Source: Actinomadura opuntiae (GTDB taxonomy: Bacteria; Actinomycetota; Actinomycetes; Streptosporangiales; Streptosporangiaceae). Taken from it: a stretch of DNA of 64,000 nucleotides. This document shows positions 24,960 through 32,761 of the stretch, one piece after another. The notes below the pieces were generated by a model. That model was not told the origin of the DNA and ran no database searches. It saw only the letters and a list, made by a program, of their open reading frames with translations. Numbering within the stretch: the stretch's first letter is position 1; the number at the start of each line of letters is the position of its first letter. The position numbers and the translations under genes were made by a program. The stretch is taken from contig NZ_JASNWF010000002.1 in assembly GCF_030283205.1 (NCBI RefSeq), positions 1-64,000 of the forward strand. Reading direction: 5' to 3'.

Positions 24960-25634
24960 ATGTCCGTGCCGCGGCTCGCTGTCTCCGTCGATCTGGTCGT
25001 GCTCACCGTGCGGGAGCAGCGGCTGTCCGCGCTGCGGTGGCGGCGGGACCGGCCGCCCTACGAGGGCGCGTGGTCCCTGCCCGGCGGGTTCATCCAGCTC
25101 GACGAGGACCTGCCGGCCGCCGCGTCCCGGCTGATGGCCGAGCGGGCGGGGCTCGCCGACGTCCGGATCCACCTGGAGCAGCTCGCGACCTACGGGTATC
25201 CCGACCGCGACCCCCGGCAGCGCGTGGTGAGCGTCGCCTACCTCGGCCTCGCGCCGGACCTACCCGCCTCCAGCCGCGCGCAGGTGCTGTGGACGGCGGT
25301 CGATGACCTGCTCAACAGCGACCGGGCCGCGTTCGACCACCGGCGGATCCTGTGCGACGGGATGGAGCGCGCGCGGGCCAAACTGGAGTACACCTCGCTC
25401 GCCGCCGCGTTCTGCCCGCCCGAGTTCACGGTCGCCGAGCTGCGCCGCGTGTACGAGATCGTCTGGGGGACGGCCCTGGACCCGCGGAACTTCCACCGCA
25501 AGGTCACCGGCGCGGACCGGTTCCTGATCCCCACCGACCGGACGACGACGCGCGACGGGGGCCGGCCCGCGCGGCTGTACCGGCGCGGCGACGCCGAGCA
25601 GCTGCGGCCGCCGATGCTGCGCCCGCGCGGATAG
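24960..25634 (+). CDS. NrtR-like regulator: degenerate Nudix domain plus winged helix
   Basis: A 224-residue protein. Residues 1-135 form a Nudix fold. The Nudix box at 42-65 keeps GG, the first Glu and GL, but the REUxEE core reads RLMAER, losing catalytic glutamates. Residues 138-210 form a winged helix (FTVAELRRVYEIVWGTALDPRNFHRKV). This arrangement is that of NrtR-type repressors, which bind ADP-ribose-like ligands and control NAD or sugar metabolism. No obvious target operon is adjacent. The ATG at 24960 is the natural start. Confidence 0.85.
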   Translation: MSVPRLAVSVDLVVLTVREQRLSALRWRRDRPPYEGAWSLPGGFIQLDEDLPAAASRLMAERAGLADVRIHLEQLATYGYPDRDPRQRVVSVAYLGLAPDLPASSRAQVLWTAVDDLLNSDRAAFDHRRILCDGMERARAKLEYTSLAAAFCPPEFTVAELRRVYEIVWGTALDPRNFHRKVTGADRFLIPTDRTTTRDGGRPARLYRRGDAEQLRPPMLRPRG

Positions 25635-25681
25635 CGCCGCCCGGCGCGGAGGGCCGCTTGCCCGGACGGCGCCGCCCCGCG

Positions 25682-25701
25682 CGTGGCCGGTCGCGGCCAC
25701 G
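25682..25701 (+). terminator. Probable terminator hairpin after the NrtR-like gene
   Basis: CGTGGCCG (25682-25689) and CGGCCACG (25694-25701) form a perfect 8-bp stem with a GTCG loop, 48 bases after the stop, followed by an A-rich stretch (GGGTAAAAGATC). Confidence 0.55.
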
Positions 25702-25773
25702 AGGGTAAAAGATCCCCGCATTGACCTGGGGGGATGTCGCGGGCATCCGGACGGGATTGCTAGCTTGCGACCT

Positions 25774-26061
25774 ATGAACGGTGACTCGTCCGAAGTGCTC
25801 GGCCTGCTCGTCCGGGACATCGGGGACGCCGGCGTCGCGGAGATGGCCGGGTCCCCGGGGCTGGCGGCGGCGGTCGACCAGCACGTCGCGAGCCTGCGCG
25901 ACGAGCTGGGCGAGCCGGACGAGGACGCGCTGATGGGCTACCTGCGGGCGTTCGCCGAGGAGGCGTTCAACCGCGGCTGGTGGCCGGACAGCACCCGCGA
26001 CTGGGAGTTCGTCCGGATCGTGGCGGTGTGCTGGATGATGCGGGAGGCCCGCACCCCCTGA
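25774..26061 (+). CDS. Small DUF6401-like protein
   Basis: A 95-residue acidic soluble protein. The order AGSPGLAAAVDQHVASLRD, then a YLRAF.EEAF.RGW segment, then DWEFVRIVAVCWMMREA recalls the small DUF6401 family of actinobacteria; this is from memory and not verified. Function is unknown. The ATG at 25774 is preferred to a TTG 9 bases upstream. It has its own short upstream region with TTGACC at 25721, and lies 96 bases before the aminotransferase gene. Confidence 0.7.
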   Translation: MNGDSSEVLGLLVRDIGDAGVAEMAGSPGLAAAVDQHVASLRDELGEPDEDALMGYLRAFAEEAFNRGWWPDSTRDWEFVRIVAVCWMMREARTP

Positions 26062-26157
26062 CGCATCCCGCACTTCCCGATACGTCCGCTTTGGCCTTGA
26101 ACACGGCGTGTTCCGTAGGCTTGACCCCAACACCCCTGTGCACCCTGGAGGACAACG

Positions 26158-27237
26158 GTGTCCGAGGCAACCACTCCGCGATTCCGCTCGGTTCTCGACC
26201 GGTTCGTGGCGTACAGGCCGGGAAAGGTCGTGGTGTCGCCCGAGGGCCGCTCGTTCAAGCTCTCGTCCAACGAGTCGCCGGAGGGGCCGCTCCCCTCGGT
26301 GCTGGACGCGATCGGCGCGGCGGCGGCGAACGTCAACCGCTACCCCGACAACAACGCGACCGCGCTGACCGAGGCGATCGCCCGGTTCTGCGGCGTCCCG
26401 GCCGACCACGTCGCGGTGGGCTGCGGCTCGGTCGGCATGACGCAGATGCTGCTGGAGGCCGTCGCCGAGCCGGGCGCCGAGGTGGTGTACGCGTGGCGGT
26501 CGTTCGAGGCGTACCCGCTGCTGGTGTCGCTGTCGGGCGCGACCGGCGTCCAGGTGCCGCTGAAGGACGAGACGCACGACCTGCCCGCGATGGCCGACGC
26601 GATCACCGATAACACGCGGCTGGTCTTCCTCTGCAACCCGAACAACCCGACCGGCACCGTGGTGCGGCGGGCCGAGATCGAGGCGTTCCTCGACCGGGTC
26701 CCCGCCGACTGCCTGGTCGTGCTGGACGAGGCGTACCGCGAGTACGTCCGCGACGACGAGGTCCCGGACGGGCTCACGCTGTACGGCGACCGGCCGAACC
26801 TGGCGGTGCTGCGCACGTTCTCCAAGGCCTACGGCCTGGCCGGACTGCGGATCGGGTACCTGGTCGCGCACCCGGAGGTGGCGGGCGCGATCCGCAAGAC
26901 GTTCCTGCCGTTCAGCGTGAACTCGGTGGCGCAGGCCGCCGGCATCGCGTCCCTGGAGGCCACGGACGAGCTGCTGGAGCGGGTCGAGCGGACGGTGAAG
27001 GAGCGCGACCGGGTCCGGGGCATGCTGCTCGCCGACGGCTGGACGGTCCCGCCGACGGAGGCCAACTTCGTGTGGCTGCGGCTCGGCGAGCGGACGATGG
27101 ACTTCTCCGCCGCCTGCGACGCGCAGGGCGTGAGCGTCCGCCCGTTCGAGGGGGAGGGCGCCCGCGTCTCCATCGGCTCGCCGGAGGAGAACGACGCCTT
27201 CCTGGCCGTCGCCAAGGCGTTCCCGCACCGCAACTGA
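26158..27237 (+). CDS. hisC: HisC-family histidinol-phosphate / aromatic aminotransferase
   Basis: A 359-residue PLP-dependent class I/II aminotransferase. Visible family motifs are [36 protein letters not shown] (about 158-166) and the PLP-lysine segment [15 protein letters not shown] (K about 223), with the C-terminal arginine region [16 protein letters not shown]. It would transfer amino groups to imidazole-acetol phosphate or phenylpyruvate. As the gene is not in a his operon, an aromatic-aminotransferase (Pat) role is as likely as histidine synthesis. A GGAGGA ribosome-binding site precedes the GTG start. Confidence 0.88.
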   Translation: MSEATTPRFRSVLDRFVAYRPGKVVVSPEGRSFKLSSNESPEGPLPSVLDAIGAAAANVNRYPDNNATALTEAIARFCGVPADHVAVGCGSVGMTQMLLEAVAEPGAEVVYAWRSFEAYPLLVSLSGATGVQVPLKDETHDLPAMADAITDNTRLVFLCNPNNPTGTVVRRAEIEAFLDRVPADCLVVLDEAYREYVRDDEVPDGLTLYGDRPNLAVLRTFSKAYGLAGLRIGYLVAHPEVAGAIRKTFLPFSVNSVAQAAGIASLEATDELLERVERTVKERDRVRGMLLADGWTVPPTEANFVWLRLGERTMDFSAACDAQGVSVRPFEGEGARVSIGSPEENDAFLAVAKAFPHRN

Positions 27238-27245
27238 CGCCGCGG

Positions 27246-27284
27246 ACCGGGCCGTCCCGCCCGCCGGGGACGGGACGGCCCGGT
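27246..27284. terminator. Bidirectional terminator between hisC-like and secreted-protein genes
   Basis: ACCGGGCCGTCCCG (27246-27259) and CGGGACGGCCCGGT (27271-27284) form a perfect 14-bp stem with an 11-base loop between two converging genes, ending 7 bases before the stop codon of the opposite gene. Confidence 0.88.
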
Positions 27285-27291
27285 CGCCGGA

Positions 27292-27924
27292 TCAGCTCGC
27301 GGCCGCCCAGAGCTGCTCGCCGCCGCTGCCGACGAGCTGGAAGGCGGCGGTCACCGTGGCGGTGGCGGGGCACAGGAAGGACCCGCTCTTCTTGGACACG
27401 GTGCCGTTGGTGATCTGGGCCTGGGCCTGCGCGACCGAGGTGTCGGGCCGGGTGGGGTTGTCGGGGTTGTAGCCGTTGCCGGTGAGGGTTCCGGAGTAGA
27501 CGCAGCTGAGACCGAAGACGGTGGCGCCGACGGTGTAGTTGGCGACGGTGATGGTGCCGTCCGCGCCGCCGGCGACGGGGGCGTAGACGACGGAGCCGCC
27601 GGTCCAGGGCAGGCTCTGGGCGGTCACGGTCACCGCGCCGAGGCTGCTGGTGCACCCGCTGAACGACGCGGACGTGACGTCCAGGCCGGTGCCGTCGGAG
27701 TTGATCGTGCCGTTCTGGACGGCGGACGTGCAGGTGGCGTTGCTGAGCGAGGTGACCACCGAGACGTTGCCGAGGTTGGTCGCGACGACGCCGCCGGAGT
27801 AGGCGGGCCCGGTGCTGCTCCCGCTGTGGATGGTGGTGCCGGCGGCGGACGCCGGCGCGATCGTCAGCGCGAGTACGGAGGCCGAAGCGGCCCCTACGAC
27901 GGCGAGCTTGCGAGCACGTGACAC
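27292..27924 (-). CDS. Secreted beta-rich protein of unknown function
   Basis: A 210-residue exported protein. A Sec-type signal (SRARKLAVVGAASASVLALT) ends near the AxA site APASAA (about 23-28). The mature part is rich in Thr, Ser, Gly and Val with four cysteines (around 65, 85, 142 and 186) likely forming disulfides, and looks like an all-beta extracellular domain. I recognise no catalytic motif. The GTG start at 27924 follows a GGGAG site that lies inside a hairpin loop (separate entry), and the gene is well isolated with its own AT-richer upstream region. Confidence 0.78.
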   Translation of the reverse strand: MSRARKLAVVGAASASVLALTIAPASAAGTTIHSGSSTGPAYSGGVVATNLGNVSVVTSLSNATCTSAVQNGTINSDGTGLDVTSASFSGCTSSLGAVTVTAQSLPWTGGSVVYAPVAGGADGTITVANYTVGATVFGLSCVYSGTLTGNGYNPDNPTRPDTSVAQAQAQITNGTVSKKSGSFLCPATATVTAAFQLVGSGGEQLWAAAS

Positions 27925-27949
27925 CTGTTGCTCCCTTCGCGAGGTGTCA
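27919..27949 (-). promoter_or_regulatory. Hairpin enclosing the ribosome-binding site and start codon of the secreted protein
   Basis: TGACACCT (27919-27926) and AGGTGTCA (27942-27949) are perfect 8-bp complements separated by 15 bases. On the transcript the 3' arm contains the GUG start and the loop contains the GGGAG ribosome-binding site. It could modulate translation initiation, or be a DNA operator. Confidence 0.5.
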
Positions 27950-28651
27950 AGGGGGTGGTACCGGGATTAAGCACATCTCCGCCGGGCGAATTCAAGTGCG
28001 TTACCAGATTGAGACACTTGCTGGTTTCTATTGTACTGAGGGGCTAATTGGCGCATTCGGGCATGCGAAATCGCGCGCTCAGTGAATGGCGCGTGTGCAG
28101 GAAGGGAAATGGCGGGGTGGGTGAAAGGCGGGGTGGGAGTCGGGGGGCCGTGACGCGGTGCGATCACGCCCCGGGTGGTTCGCGGACGCCCGGCGGCGCA
28201 CGGCCGGGGCGTCCAAGGCGGGTCAGGAGCTGCTCTGCGGAAGCCTTCGGGGGGCCCGGACCGGCGCGGCTCGGCGGCAGGCGCACCGCGCCGGCCGAGG
28301 CGATCGGAGTTGTCGAGTGCACGGCGCGCTCCCACGGACCTGGATACGGCAGGAACCGATATGAAGGCACGCGCCCATCGCCGGCTGATCCGGCCGGTGG
28401 TGCGGCCGGGTTCGGCGATGATGCCTCACGTGACCGTCATGATGAACGGCGAAAGATGATCGGTCAAGACCGCTCCCGGTATGCCTGATCCGGACGCCCG
28501 GAAGCCCCATTTCCGGATGCTCTCGAGTGCGCGGCGGCCGGATGGCGTCGCCCCCGAACCGTAGAGCGGGGCCGAGGCGCCGACGCGGCGGCCGGGTGTC
28601 CCGAACGCCGGCGGTCGCCGCACCGGCGCCGGCGCCCGGGTCTCCGGTGCA
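27950..28651. other. About 700 bases without a supported gene
   Basis: The first 150 bases (27960-28110) are distinctly AT-richer than the genome and probably hold the promoter of the secreted-protein gene. The remainder is GC-rich with several overlapping open frames on both strands (for example 28048-28488). None has a good start or a recognisable product, and their compositions (Arg/Gly/Pro-rich) look like chance frames. No tRNA-like or repeated structure was seen. Confidence 0.55.
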
Positions 28652-28666
28652 GTTCGTTGCGCGAAT
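28652..28666. promoter_or_regulatory. Probable MarR operator in the marR promoter
   Basis: GTTCGTTGCGCGAAT keeps GTTCG..N5..CGAA, the same 15-base core as the two palindromes before the downstream oxidoreductase gene. It lies 32 bases upstream of the MarR start, where it could give autoregulation. Confidence 0.6.
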
Positions 28667-28697
28667 TATACGTGGCCTCCGGTGTTAGCCTGGCCAG

Positions 28698-29180
28698 GTG
28701 GCTAAGCATGAAGAGGGACGGATCGGGGTCGTGGCCGCGCTCGTGCGGTCCTCGTTCCTGGTGGACGCCGTATATGCGGCCTCGGCCCGGGAGTACGGGC
28801 TGACCCAGCAGCAGGGGCAGTTGCTCTGCGTGCTGATGGGGCGGTCGTACGGCATGAGCGAGCTGGGCGCGACGCTGGGGCTGGCGAAGTCGAGCCTGAC
28901 CGGCCTGGTGGACCGCACCGAGCGCAACGGCCTGGTGCGGCGCGAGCCGGATCCCCGGGACACGCGCGCGGTGCGGGTCGCGCTCACCGCCCACGGCGCC
29001 AAGCTCGCGGACGAGTTCTACGCCGAGACGTGCCGCCGGATCGACGAGCTGCCGTCCGGCCTCAGTGCCGAGGAACGCGACACGCTCGCCGAGCTGCTCG
29101 GCCGCGTCGTGTTCGACAACGAGGTCCCGGTGGTCTTCCAGGAGCCCGACGAGGGGGCCGCCGCCGAGCACGCGGACTGA
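28698..29180 (+). CDS. MarR-family transcriptional regulator
   Basis: A 160-residue winged-helix repressor. The DNA-binding core is at about 35-100: LTQQQGQLLCVLMGRSYGMSELGATLGLAKSS for the helix-turn-helix and RREPDPRDTRAVRVALTAHG for the wing, a classic MarR signature. Helical ends form the dimer interface. It most likely represses itself and the two oxidoreductase genes that follow in the same direction, because matching palindromes lie before both transcription units. The GTG at 28698 (VAKHEEG) is the start chosen. The inducing ligand is unknown. Confidence 0.92.
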   Translation: MAKHEEGRIGVVAALVRSSFLVDAVYAASAREYGLTQQQGQLLCVLMGRSYGMSELGATLGLAKSSLTGLVDRTERNGLVRREPDPRDTRAVRVALTAHGAKLADEFYAETCRRIDELPSGLSAEERDTLAELLGRVVFDNEVPVVFQEPDEGAAAEHAD

Positions 29181-29215
29181 CGCCGCGGAATCATTTCCCG
29201 GGCATCCGGCTTGTA

Positions 29216-29252
29216 GTTCGTAGTGCGAACAGCTACGGTTCGTACTACGAAC
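29216..29252. promoter_or_regulatory. Twin MarR operators before the oxidoreductase gene
   Basis: Two 15-base palindromes: GTTCGTAGTGCGAAC (29216-29230) and the perfect GTTCGTACTACGAAC (29238-29252). Their centres are 22 bases apart, two helical turns, so two dimers could bind the same face of the DNA. They lie between the MarR stop and the next start. Confidence 0.8.
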
Positions 29253-29284
29253 TCAGTCGGATTCTCCTAGGGAGTGATGTCATC

Positions 29285-30379
29285 ATGAGCCGTACGGTCG
29301 CGGTCATCGGCGGAGGGTACGGCGGCGCTTCGGTCGCCAAGGCGCTGCAGTCGGAGGCCGACGTCGTCCTGATCGATCCGCGGGACGCGTTCGTCAACGC
29401 GGCGGCGTCGCTGCGGGCGCTGACCCGTCCCGACTGGGCGGCCAACATGTTCTTCCCCTACGCGACGCTGCTCACCGAGGGCGGCCGGGTGGTCCGCGAC
29501 CGCGCGGTCTCGGTCGATCCCCGCGGCGTGACGCTGGCGTCCGGAGACCGTGTGGACGCGGACCACATCGTCCTCGCCACCGGTTCCAGCTACGCCTACC
29601 CCGCCAAACCCGGTTCCGACACGGTCGACGAGGCGCTCGACGATCTCCGCCGCACCCACAAGGAACTGCGCGAAGCCGGCCGGGTGCTGATCCTCGGCGC
29701 GGGCCCGGTCGGCCTGGAGCTCGCCGGGGAGATCAAGGAGGTCTGGCCGGACAAGCACGTCACCGTCGCCGACCCGGCCGCGGAGCTGCTCCCGGGCTTC
29801 CGGCCCGAGGTGGTCGGCGACCTGCGCGCCCAGCTCGACGCCCGGGGCATCGAGCTGCGCCTCGGCACCGCCCTGGAGACGCCGCCCACCGGGCCCGGCC
29901 GGGCCGGATCCTTCACCGTCGCCACCGCCGGCGGCGACGAGATCACCGCCGACATCTGGTTCCGCGCCTTCGGCGTCCGCACCAACAGCGACTACCTCGC
30001 CGACGGCGCGCTCACGCCGCTGACCCCGGAGGGCCTGGTGCCGGTGACCGAGTTCCTCAACGTCAGGGGGCACGACCACGTCTACGCGGTCGGTGACATC
30101 ACCGACGTCGCCGAGGCGAAGATGGCCGGCTGGGCGATGCGGCACGCCGAGGTCGTCGTGCAGAACATCAAGGCCCGGCTGAACGGCGACCGGCCCACGG
30201 CCACCTATCAGCCGCTGCCGTTCCCGATGATGCTGCTCCCGCTCGGCACGACCGGCGGCGTCGGGCAGCTGCCGTCGCCGGACGGCCCGTTGGCGGCCTC
30301 GCCCGCGATGGTCGCGGAGTACAAGGGCACCGACCTGTTCACCGGACGCTTCGTCGAGCAGTTCGGCCCCACCGCCTGA
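29285..30379 (+). CDS. FAD-dependent pyridine nucleotide-disulfide-type oxidoreductase (FSP1/AIFM2-like)
   Basis: A 364-residue flavoprotein. An N-terminal FAD-binding Rossmann motif (VAVIGGGYGGASVAKAL, residues 5-21), a second dinucleotide-binding motif (VLILGAGPVGLELAGEI, about 137-153) and the C-terminal FAD motif HVYAVGDITD (about 265-274) give the two-nucleotide fold. It lacks a redox-active CxxxxC pair, as in the NDH-2/AIFM2-like quinone reductases. It probably moves electrons from NAD(P)H to a quinone or small acceptor. A TAGGGAG ribosome-binding site precedes the ATG. The twin palindromes upstream indicate MarR control. Confidence 0.88.
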   Translation: MSRTVAVIGGGYGGASVAKALQSEADVVLIDPRDAFVNAAASLRALTRPDWAANMFFPYATLLTEGGRVVRDRAVSVDPRGVTLASGDRVDADHIVLATGSSYAYPAKPGSDTVDEALDDLRRTHKELREAGRVLILGAGPVGLELAGEIKEVWPDKHVTVADPAAELLPGFRPEVVGDLRAQLDARGIELRLGTALETPPTGPGRAGSFTVATAGGDEITADIWFRAFGVRTNSDYLADGALTPLTPEGLVPVTEFLNVRGHDHVYAVGDITDVAEAKMAGWAMRHAEVVVQNIKARLNGDRPTATYQPLPFPMMLLPLGTTGGVGQLPSPDGPLAASPAMVAEYKGTDLFTGRFVEQFGPTA

Positions 30380-30430
30380 AGCCGCCGCGCCCCGGCGGCA
30401 TCCCGATCCCATCGAACGAAAGGCACGGTC

Positions 30431-31369
30431 ATGTCCGGACAAGACGTCGTCTTCGGTTTCGGCGCGCACAGCACCTTCGACGAGCGCCCCACGCTGATGC
30501 GCATGGTCCAGCGGGCCGACCGCGACGGACTGGACCTCTTCTCGCTGTCGGACCACCCCTACATCGGCGAGCGCCTGGACGCCTACGCCACCATCGGCTT
30601 CCTGCTCGGCCGCACCGACCGCATCGCCGGCTTCGCCAACGTCACCAACCTGCCGACCCGGCCCGCTCCCATGCTGGCCCGGACGGTCACGACCCTCGCG
30701 GAGCTGTCGGGCGGACGCATCGTCCTCGGCATGGGCGCCGGCGGGCTGTGGGACCGGATCTCCGACATGGGCGTGCCGTGGCTCTCGCCCGCCGCCGCCG
30801 TGGACGCGTTCGAGGAGGCGATCGTCCTGGTCAAGAAGCTGTCCGGCGGCGGCCCGCCCGTTACCTACAAGGGCGAGCACTACCGGGTGAACGAGATCGC
30901 GCCCACACCGGCGGCCGCGCCGCCGGTGTGGACCGGCTCGGTCGGCCGCAGGTCGCTGGCCGCGACCGGCCGCGTCGCCGACGGCTGGCTCCCCGGCCAC
31001 GCCGCCGACTGGCTCAGCGAGCGGTACAGGACGTCGCGGCCGCTCATCGACGAGGCCGCGGCGGAAGCGGGCCGCGACCCGCGCGAGATCCGCACCGTCT
31101 TCAACTTCCCCGGACGCATCACCGACCGGCCGCTGCCCACCACCCGCGACGGCGACGGCCGCTGGGTCGGCGGCTCCGCGGACCAGTGGACCGAGGAGCT
31201 CACCGGCGCGGTGCTGGAGCACGGCGCGTCCGGCTTCATGCTCTTCTCGCCCGAGGGCGGAACACCGGACGAGACATCGCTCGGCCGCTGGGCGGGAGAG
31301 ATCGTCCCGGCCGTCCGCGAGGCGGTCGCGAAGGAGACCGGCGGTGCCGAGGCCCGCACGGGCCGGTGA
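30431..31369 (+). CDS. LLM-class F420-dependent oxidoreductase
   Basis: A 312-residue luciferase-like monooxygenase-fold protein. Typical segments are the N-terminal MVQRADRDGLDLFSLSDHPY, the LARTVTTLAELSGGRIVLGMGAG glycine-rich segment and PPVWTGSVGRRSLAATGRVADGWLPG. In actinobacteria this subfamily mostly uses coenzyme F420, and some members FMN; the cofactor cannot be told for certain here. It follows the flavoprotein gene by 51 bases in the same direction and is probably in the same MarR-controlled operon, suggesting a redox detoxification pathway (inference). Confidence 0.88.
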   Translation: MSGQDVVFGFGAHSTFDERPTLMRMVQRADRDGLDLFSLSDHPYIGERLDAYATIGFLLGRTDRIAGFANVTNLPTRPAPMLARTVTTLAELSGGRIVLGMGAGGLWDRISDMGVPWLSPAAAVDAFEEAIVLVKKLSGGGPPVTYKGEHYRVNEIAPTPAAAPPVWTGSVGRRSLAATGRVADGWLPGHAADWLSERYRTSRPLIDEAAAEAGRDPREIRTVFNFPGRITDRPLPTTRDGDGRWVGGSADQWTEELTGAVLEHGASGFMLFSPEGGTPDETSLGRWAGEIVPAVREAVAKETGGAEARTGR

Positions 31370-31393
31370 CGAGGCCGGTGGCGCGGGCCGGGC

Positions 31394-32566
31394 TCAGGAC
31401 GCCATGTACACCCGGTACTGCATGAACCGGTAGTTCGTCGGGTCGTACCACTGGCTGACGATGATGTGGAAGTTGCCGAACGTCGAGCCGGGGACGACGA
31501 ACCCGCCGTACGGGGCGGTGACGACGTTGGCCACCTGCGCCTGCGCCGGTCCGTTGACGATCATCGTCTGCTCCAGCGTCCGCGTCAGGTCGGAGGTCGG
31601 CAGCGCGAAGACCATCGCCCGGATCGTCGCCGTCGGGGCGTCCAGCCAGGTGAGGACGTACTTGCCGTCCATGGCGCGGAAGCAGATCTCGCCGTAGCGG
31701 CGGTTGGCCATCACCGTCGTCGGGGGCGCGCCCCAGCGCCAGCCGCCGTCGTAGCCCCACGGCTCGTAGGCATCGGGGTCGCCGAGAGCGTCCTGGCGGA
31801 CCCGGTGCAGCAGCAGCCCCGAGTCCCGGTCGCGATTGAAGACCGAGGACAGGACGTAGCAGTACCCGTCGTCGGCGACGGCGTAGGTCTTCTGCTGGAA
31901 CTGCCCGCCGTGCATGTCACCCGGCCACTGGCACAGGTACTCCCACGTCTCGCCGTTGTCGAAGGAGCGCCAGAAGTCGGTGTGGTGGGTGTCGTAGATG
32001 ACACCGCGCATCAGGTGCATGTACATCACGCCGTTGACGACGAACGCGTCGGACGGGATCGCCGTCGTGAACCTGCCGTCGCCGACCGGGTTGTGCGGCT
32101 CGTCGACGAGGCTCCGGGCGTTGTCTCCGCCGACGCTCCCGTCGATGCGCAGGTTGTTGACGTCCCCGTTGCCGGAGCGCAGGCCCGCGGGCGCGCGCCA
32201 GTACGAGGGTTCGCCGGGCCCGGGGACGTGCGGGCCGTCGAAGGTGTCGCCGCAGACGAACAGCATGGTGCCGTCGGGGCACCGGACGGGGATGCCGAGG
32301 TCGGTCCACGGCGCGTTGAACGGGCCGGTCTCGGCGGGCCCGCTGAGGTTCCTCACCTTGACCGCGACCGTCGGGCTGGTCGGGTCGCCCGGGTTGCCGG
32401 CCGGTGCGGCGGCCGGTGCGGCTGCCGCCTCCCGGTTCCGGCCGAGTTCGACCCAGGTCGCGCCGGCGATCCCCGCCCCGACCGCGACGCCCGCGCCGAT
32501 CCTGAGGAGCCCGCGGCGGGTGTACCCGCCGGGTGCCGTGCCGTTCGCGTCCGATGACCCTGCCAT
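31394..32566 (-). CDS. Tat-exported DUF4185 protein
   Basis: A 390-residue secreted protein. The N-terminus has a twin-arginine signal (TRRGLLRIGAGVAVGAGIAG, about 15-35). The mature part follows the DUF4185 pattern, a five-bladed beta-propeller-like fold: LGIPVRCPDGTMLFVCGDTF, a VGDGRFTTAIPSDAFVVNG segment, SFDNGETWEYLCQWPG and a C-terminal SQWYDPTNYRFMQYRVYMAS. These proteins are suspected glycan-binding or glycan-cleaving enzymes. The ATG at 32566, preceded by GGAAGG, was chosen because it directly precedes the twin-arginine signal. It converges with the LLM gene. Confidence 0.85.
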   Translation of the reverse strand: MAGSSDANGTAPGGYTRRGLLRIGAGVAVGAGIAGATWVELGRNREAAAAPAAAPAGNPGDPTSPTVAVKVRNLSGPAETGPFNAPWTDLGIPVRCPDGTMLFVCGDTFDGPHVPGPGEPSYWRAPAGLRSGNGDVNNLRIDGSVGGDNARSLVDEPHNPVGDGRFTTAIPSDAFVVNGVMYMHLMRGVIYDTHHTDFWRSFDNGETWEYLCQWPGDMHGGQFQQKTYAVADDGYCYVLSSVFNRDRDSGLLLHRVRQDALGDPDAYEPWGYDGGWRWGAPPTTVMANRRYGEICFRAMDGKYVLTWLDAPTATIRAMVFALPTSDLTRTLEQTMIVNGPAQAQVANVVTAPYGGFVVPGSTFGNFHIIVSQWYDPTNYRFMQYRVYMAS

Positions 32567-32761
32567 CCGCCGCCGCCTTCCGTCAGTGTGCTGGGAGCCG
32601 GTCCCGGCGCCGGCCGCGGCGCCAGAAACCAAAAGAACACTGATGTCTGTTTTACAGCACGACGGTGCCGGGCGCCAGAGCAGGGGGCGACGACCGGCGG
32701 GCGGCAGCCGGCCGCGCACGGCCCCGGTCGCGATGGGGGCGGTACGGCGGGCGGTGGTAGC

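Noticed and set aside
28048-28488. Possible gene of 146 residues in the gap before marR
   Set aside because: Arg/Gly-rich composition, no ribosome-binding site, overlapping frames of equal quality on the other strand.
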